From assembly GCA_945865665.1 (NCBI GenBank), contig CAMBEE010000014.1:1-37287 (forward strand): a stretch of 37,287 bases of DNA. The letters run 5' to 3'. How positions within the stretch are numbered: position 1 is the stretch's first letter; every line of letters begins with the position of its first letter. Source of the DNA: an uncultured Clostridium sp. (lineage in GTDB: Bacteria > Bacillota > Clostridia > TANB77 > CAG-508). Below, in pieces: positions 33,003 through 37,287 of this stretch. Below the pieces are notes generated by a model. It was not told the DNA's origin. It saw only the letters and a list, made by a program, of their open reading frames with translations, and did not search any database. The translations under genes and the position numbers were made by a program.

Positions 33003-33042
33003 CTATGCAATTTATTTGACAATTGCATAGTCAAATTTTTTA
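33003..33042 (+). ncRNA. Possible short antisense-type RNA / terminator hairpin
   Basis: CTATGCAATT (33003-33012) and AATTGCATAG (33021-33030) form a perfect 10-bp stem with loop TATTTGAC, followed by TCAAATTTTTT, a good intrinsic terminator. The bases at about 33009-33029 are complementary to about 33229-33250, the start region of the small ORF at 33228-33305: about 20 of 22 positions pair, with one bulge. The hairpin may simply end upstream transcription. With the promoter at 32970 it could instead be a 40-nt RNA that binds the downstream start site. Confidence 0.4.
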
Positions 33043-33227
33043 AAAATAAAATTAAATTTTAAAATAAAAATTAAATCTAGCAACTTAGGAAAGACAAAAA
33101 TATTTTATTAATTTAATCTAATTTATTATTTCTAAATTTTAAGATTAAAAATTAAGTTCAAAATTTAAATCGAAAATACCCAAAAGTATTGAGAAAATAA
33201 GGCAAGAGAGGAGGTGCATTTTTTATA

Positions 33228-33305
33228 GTGCAAATTGTCAAAAAAATTGTAAATACAATTTATAAATATTTACTAAATAGTATTGCTAAAAACAAAAATA
33301 TTTAG
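33228..33305 (+). CDS. Possible 25-aa amphipathic peptide
   Basis: AGGAGG (33209-33214) is followed 13 nt later by GTG and 25 codons ending in TAG. An ATA at 33225 would shorten the spacing. The peptide begins with alternating hydrophobic and Lys residues (VQIVKKIVNTIYKY) and ends LLNSIAKNKNI. No promoter directly upstream could be assigned. The perfect ribosome-binding site in an otherwise empty gap and the complementarity to the hairpin RNA at 33003-33042 are the reasons for listing it. Confidence 0.3.
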   Translation: MQIVKKIVNTIYKYLLNSIAKNKNI

Positions 33306-33311
33306 TATAAT
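33283..33311 (+). promoter_or_regulatory. Promoter of the Rpn-family gene
   Basis: TTGCTA (33283-33288), a 17-nt spacer and a perfect TATAAT (33306-33311), 15 nt before the ATG. The transcript starts very close to the AAAGGA ribosome-binding site, so the leader is short. Confidence 0.6.
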
Positions 33312-33326
33312 TAGAAAGGACAGTAT

Positions 33327-34267
33327 ATGGTAAAAGAAAAAACAAACAAAGTAGAAAGATTACCAATTACAAATGATTATATATTTAAAAGAGTATTTGC
33401 ATTTGAAGGAAATGAAAGTATATTAAAAGATTTTTTGGAAGCAATTTTAAAGAAGGACATTAAAGAAGTAGAAATAAAAAATCCAGAAATAATACCTTAC
33501 GAAAAAGATGAAAAACGAGGACTATTAGATATAAAAGCTCAAATAGATGATGGAACAATTTTAGACATAGAGATGCAAATGGAAGATGAGAAAAATACAG
33601 AAGAAAGAGGAACGGAATATTTAGGCAAAATGATATCAGAACAGCTACAAGAAGGAGAAGAATATATAAAATTAAAAAAGAGTATAGTAATATTTATAAC
33701 AAATTATAATTTCTTAAAAAGGAATAGTTACCATAGTGTGGGAAAAGTAAAATTTGATGAAACATTACCAGAAGAATATGTAAATATGGGATATAAAGAA
33801 GAAGACGAAATAGCATCAAAATACATAGAGTTTCATTATATAGAATTACCAAAATATAAGAAAAAAGAACCATCAAAATTTACAAAATTAGACCAATGGA
33901 TGTGTATATTTACACAAAATGAGGAGGGGATTATTTTGGCAGAGAAAGAAAATAAAGAAATAAAAAAAGCAATAAGAGCTTTAGACTTTATAAGTGCAGA
34001 CCCAAAGGAAAGAGAAAGGCACAATTCTATATTAATGGCAGAGATTAATAGAAGAACTAGTGAGCATAACTTTTTTGAAGCTGGAAAAGAAGAACGGAAT
34101 ACAAAAAGGAAGATATGAACGGAAGAAAAGAAGGAAAAAAGGAAGGAATAAAAGAAAATAGTATTGAAATAGCAAAGAAATTATTAAAAACTGGAATGGA
34201 TATAGAACAAATAAAGGATATAACTAATTTGACTAAAGAGGAACTGGATAAAATAATTGAAAATTAG
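33327..34267 (+). CDS. Rpn-family PD-(D/E)XK nuclease/transposase, needs two +1 shifts at CGG
   Basis: The first frame (from ATG 33327) shows the Rpn/PDDEXK signature: NDYIFKRVFAFEGNESILKDFLEAIL, the catalytic core LLDIKAQIDDGTILDIEMQM and GTEYLGKMISEQLQEGEEY. It then reads GKEE followed by CGG (34095-34097). Skipping that C gives GIQKGRYE, again followed by CGG (34120-34122). Skipping its C gives GRKEGKKEGIKENSIEIAKKLL and a normal C-terminal helix ending in IIEN-TAG (34265-34267). The result is 312 aa, a usual family length, with the repeated KEG tail typical of the family. Without shifts the protein ends at TGA 34116-34118. Proteins of this family promote recombination or mobility. It could be a pseudogene. 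Confidence 0.75.
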
Positions 34268-34278
34268 AAATAAAAGTG

Positions 34279-34322
34279 AACTCAAATTATTAAGAACAAT
34301 TTAATAATTTGGGTTTGTTTTT
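34279..34322 (+). terminator. Terminator after the Rpn-family gene
   Basis: AACTCAAATTATTA (34279-34292) pairs with TAATAATTTGGGTT (34302-34315), 14 bp with one G-U, followed by TGTTTTTT. Confidence 0.8.
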
Positions 34323-34480
34323 TAGTAATAAGATTAATTTATATATTTTTGTAAATTATATAAAAACAATTGCAAAAACAATAAAAAAAGCATATAATCT
34401 ATCAAGAAAAAACAAGTAAAAGGTTTAAAATTTTAATTCTTTTCTAATTCAAGTTGCAGATAAAGAAAGGTTGAGATTAT

Positions 34481-35863
34481 ATGAAAATAAAAGAAATTAT
34501 ACAAGTAACAAATGGGAAGTTAATACAAGGAAATAAAGAAACGGAAATAAAAGAGTTTTGTAAAGATACACGAATAATAAAACCAGGTGATGCATATATA
34601 GGAATAAAAGGTGAAAATTTTGACGGGAATACATTGTGGCAAAAAGCATTTGAAGCAGGAGCAGACATAGTAATTGTACAAGGAATAGATTTTTCAAAAG
34701 AAGATTTAGAAAAATATCAAAATAAAAATATAATAGAAGTTGGGGATACAATAAAAGCTTTAGCAGATATTGCAACATATAAAAGGGATTCAATGGGAAA
34801 AGACTTTAAAATGGTTGGAGTTACAGGAAGTGTTGGAAAAACAAGTACAAAAGATATTGTTGCAAATGTTATATCACAAAAATATAAAACATTAAAAACA
34901 CAAGGAAACAATAACAACGAAATAGGTTTACCATTTACAATGTTTAATTTGAAAGACCAAGAAGCAGCAGTTATTGAAATGGGGATGAACCATTTTGGAG
35001 AAATAAGTAAATTAACAAAAATTGCGAAACCAACAATATCAGTAATTACAAACATTGGAACATCTCATATTGGAAATTTAGGCTCAAGAGAAAATATTTT
35101 AAAGGCAAAACTTGAAATTCTAGAAGGAATGGATAAAAAAGTTTTGGTTATAAATAATGACAATGATTTATTACATAAATTTTTTATGGAAAATAAAGAT
35201 GTAGAAATACATACATATGGAATTGAAAATGATTCGGAAGTTAAAGCAGAAGATATTGTTTTAAATGAAAATGATAGTGAATTTATTTGTGATATAAAAG
35301 GTGATAAATTTAAGGTTAATGTTCCTGTTGGAGGGATTCATTTTGTGTATAATGCTTTGTGTGCTGCAACTGTTGGAATGTTAATGGGGTTAAGCAATGA
35401 ACAAATAAAAAGAGGAATTGAAACTTTTGAATTAACTAAAAAAAGAATGGACATAACTGAATTAAAAAATGGTGTTACAATTATAAATGATAGTTATAAT
35501 GCAAGTTTTGAGTCGATGCAAGCTTCTTTAAAATATTTGCATGGTTTAAATTCAAAAAGAAAAATTGCAGTTTTGGGTGATATGTTTGAACTTGGAGAAT
35601 ATTCAAAAGAATTGCATGAAAAAGTTGGAGTAGAAGTTGCTAAAAATAACATAGATATGCTTGTTTGTTGTGGCGAAAATGCTAAATATATAGTTGAAAG
35701 TGCAGAAAAAAATGGTATGTTAAAAGAAAATGTTAATTATTTTGAAAATAGAGAGCAAGTTGAAAAATTTATAAGAGAAAATTGGCAAAGTGGAGATAGT
35801 GTTTTGTTTAAGGCTTCTAATGGTATGAAATTTTTTAATATTGTAGAGAATTTGTTAAAGTAA
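34481..35863 (+). CDS. murF: UDP-N-acetylmuramoyl-tripeptide--D-alanyl-D-alanine ligase
   Basis: 460 aa; adds D-Ala-D-Ala to the muramyl tripeptide, the last cytoplasmic step of the stem peptide. The ATP loop GVTGSVGKTSTKD lies at about residues 113-125, NNNNEIGLPFT (about 143-153) and the carbamoylated-lysine/metal region AVIEMGMNHFGEI (about 165-177) follow, and NDSYNASFESM (about 339-349) marks the central domain. The C-terminal domain ends with a glycine-poor SVLFKASNGMKFF. AAAGAAAGG precedes the ATG. ddl follows after 143 bp. Confidence 0.96.
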   Translation: MKIKEIIQVTNGKLIQGNKETEIKEFCKDTRIIKPGDAYIGIKGENFDGNTLWQKAFEAGADIVIVQGIDFSKEDLEKYQNKNIIEVGDTIKALADIATYKRDSMGKDFKMVGVTGSVGKTSTKDIVANVISQKYKTLKTQGNNNNEIGLPFTMFNLKDQEAAVIEMGMNHFGEISKLTKIAKPTISVITNIGTSHIGNLGSRENILKAKLEILEGMDKKVLVINNDNDLLHKFFMENKDVEIHTYGIENDSEVKAEDIVLNENDSEFICDIKGDKFKVNVPVGGIHFVYNALCAATVGMLMGLSNEQIKRGIETFELTKKRMDITELKNGVTIINDSYNASFESMQASLKYLHGLNSKRKIAVLGDMFELGEYSKELHEKVGVEVAKNNIDMLVCCGENAKYIVESAEKNGMLKENVNYFENREQVEKFIRENWQSGDSVLFKASNGMKFFNIVENLLK

Positions 35864-36006
35864 TGTATTAAAAATTTAATTTTATTGTGTACTTAAAAAA
35901 GTAAAATAGAGTTAAGATTTATATAGAAGGTGTAATTTTAAATAGATGGTTTATGGGTAAATCCATTAAAAAACCTAAATATATTATATAAGGAATAGTA
36001 TCAATT

Positions 36007-37041
36007 ATGAAAAAATTAGGTGTTATTTTTGGAGGAATGTCAACTGAAAATAAGGTATCTTGTGTTTCAGGTGCTTCAGTAATTAGAAATCTAAATAAAG
36101 AAAAATACAAAATTTTTCCTATATTTATAGATGAAAATGGAAAATGGTTTAAAATTCAAATGCTACAAGAAGGTCAAATAAAAATTGAAGATAAAGAACA
36201 AATTGAAAATGTATTTGATTATTTAAAACAAATGGATGTTGTTTTTCCAGTGTTACATGGTTTATATGGAGAGGATGGAACAATACAAGGTTTATTTGAA
36301 TTATTAAAAATTCCTTATGTTGGTTGTGGAGTATTGTCTTCAAGTGTTGGAATGGATAAAGTTTATACAAAAATAGTTTTTGAAAAAGCAGGAATTAATC
36401 AAACTAAATATGTCTATATAAGAAAATATAATGATAAATTTATTTATGTAGATAATAACTTTAATGAAGATATAATGAATTTAGAAGAAATTTCTAAATT
36501 GACTGTAAAAAAATTAAAATTTCCAATGTTTGTAAAGCCATCAAATTCAGGCTCAAGTGTAGGAATTAGTAAGGTAAATAATGAAAAAGAATTGAGAGAT
36601 GCAATAATTGAGGCATCAAGATATGACAAAAAAATATTAGTTGAAGAAGGCATAAATGGAAGAGAGGTTGAATGTGCAGTTCTTGGAAATGAAGATGTTC
36701 AAAGTTCATGTGTAGGTGAGATTAGGGCTGCTGACGAATTTTATAGTTATGATGCAAAATATAAAAATCAGGAATCAAAGACTTTAATACCTGCAGAAAT
36801 TTCAGAGGAAAAATCAGAAGAAATTAGAAAATTGGCAGTAAAGGCTTTTAAATCAATTGATGGTAAAGGTTTGTCTAGGGTTGATTTCTTTATAGAAAAT
36901 GGTACTGAAAAAGTATATATAAATGAAATTAATACTTTGCCTGGTTTTACTAATATTAGTATGTATCCAAAGCTTTTTGAACAGGTTGGAATTAAATATT
37001 CTGAGTTGTTGGATGAGGTTATAGAATTAGCTTTTGAATAA
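36007..37041 (+). CDS. ddl: D-alanine--D-alanine ligase
   Basis: 344 aa ATP-grasp enzyme that makes the dipeptide used by MurF. It starts KKLGVIFGGMSTENKVSCVSGASVI. It has the substrate region PVLHGLYGEDGTIQGLFELL (about residues 79-98), VGCGVLSSSVGMDKVYTK, the ATP-grasp loop KPSNSGSSVGISKV (about 178-191) and the metal-binding INEINTLPGFTNISMYP (about 310-326). The Tyr-type residue that distinguishes D-Ala from D-lactate ligases was not resolved by eye. AAGGA lies about 11 nt upstream. murF and ddl are commonly adjacent in clostridia. Stop TAA. Confidence 0.95.
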   Translation: MKKLGVIFGGMSTENKVSCVSGASVIRNLNKEKYKIFPIFIDENGKWFKIQMLQEGQIKIEDKEQIENVFDYLKQMDVVFPVLHGLYGEDGTIQGLFELLKIPYVGCGVLSSSVGMDKVYTKIVFEKAGINQTKYVYIRKYNDKFIYVDNNFNEDIMNLEEISKLTVKKLKFPMFVKPSNSGSSVGISKVNNEKELRDAIIEASRYDKKILVEEGINGREVECAVLGNEDVQSSCVGEIRAADEFYSYDAKYKNQESKTLIPAEISEEKSEEIRKLAVKAFKSIDGKGLSRVDFFIENGTEKVYINEINTLPGFTNISMYPKLFEQVGIKYSELLDEVIELAFE

Positions 37042-37287
37042 ATGTTACAATTTACAGCTTTAAAAAAATTTGTGTGCAAGTTGCCCCCCTAAGGGTTATA
37101 TATATTTGATATTGTATTCTGTTCATTTCGTTTAAAAAGAAAATCTAAAATACCTAACTGAGCCTCTCTCACTTAGGACAAAAATGTATATATGTATATG
37201 ATTTTAAACTTTTCGAATGTGATTAGAGCAACATTAGAATTTCTTAAATAAATTTATGGAAAGCGTTCACGTCGAGCGAAGCGAGGA
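37042..37287. other. Right-end non-coding region with one hairpin
   Basis: CCTAACTGAG (37153-37162) and CTCACTTAGG (37168-37177) form a 10-bp stem with one C-C mismatch, without a T-run. A CCCCCCTAAGGG patch lies at about 37085. No coding frame or further element is visible up to the window end. Confidence 0.5.

Overview
This is a very AT-rich chromosomal segment from a spore-forming, Gram-positive anaerobe, most likely an uncultured member of the Clostridia (inference). The evidence is the AbrB, SpmA/SpmB, SpoIIR, SleB/YpeB and alpha/beta SASP genes, strong AGGAGG-type ribosome-binding sites, TTGACA-17-TATAAT-type promoters, AGA as the main arginine codon, and the clostridial order of the core operons (trmN6-rsmI/abrB, rlmH-walJ, murA-spoIIR, SRP RNA-dnaX-ybaB-recR, sleB-ypeB, murF-ddl). 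No phage or complete insertion sequence is present.

Layout. 1-1010: two paralogous, compact type I toxin-antitoxin-like cassettes, each with a 22-codon hydrophobic peptide on the minus strand and a convergent antisense RNA, flanking a small proline-rich ORF. 1109-3110: tRNA and rRNA methyltransferases facing AbrB. 3397-4585: spmA (frame-broken) and spmB. 4586-5064: a gap with a promoter, a 20-bp repeat and a possible membrane peptide. 5065-8602 (minus): rlmH, walJ, murA, spoIIR. 8750-13405: an unknown gene behind an unusual promoter, then sugar-nucleotide and phosphohexose enzymes and a TtcA-like tRNA thiolase. 13654-22320: a 2888-residue cell-surface protein that looks like two tandem secreted proteins joined in frame. 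22539-27088: tRNA-Arg(CCU), a membrane-anchored unknown protein, SRP RNA, dnaX-ybaB-recR and two small membrane or hypothetical genes. 27133-32332: a glycolipid-type glycosyltransferase, the germination pair sleB-ypeB, a 53-bp inverted repeat, a VanW-family protein and a SASP. 32550-34267: a decayed RCC1-repeat gene, a possible second antisense-RNA/peptide pair and a frame-broken Rpn-family nuclease. 34481-37041: murF and ddl.

Two observations stand out. First, the 5' cassettes reproduce the par/Fst type I toxin-antitoxin layout: convergent transcripts, a shared bidirectional terminator and separated repeats covering the toxin start. The peptides are much shorter than Fst, and each antisense RNA matches its own toxin but not its neighbour's. 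Second, spmA (once) and the Rpn-family gene (twice) carry one extra C that leaves the sequence CGG-A at the point where the reading frame must move by +1 to restore the conserved protein. I found no in-frame CGG codon in any intact gene of the window. This suggests that CGG is unassigned or very poorly decoded here and that CGGA acts as a +1 frameshift or four-base codon, giving Gly. None of the roughly 30 intact genes uses TGA as its stop.
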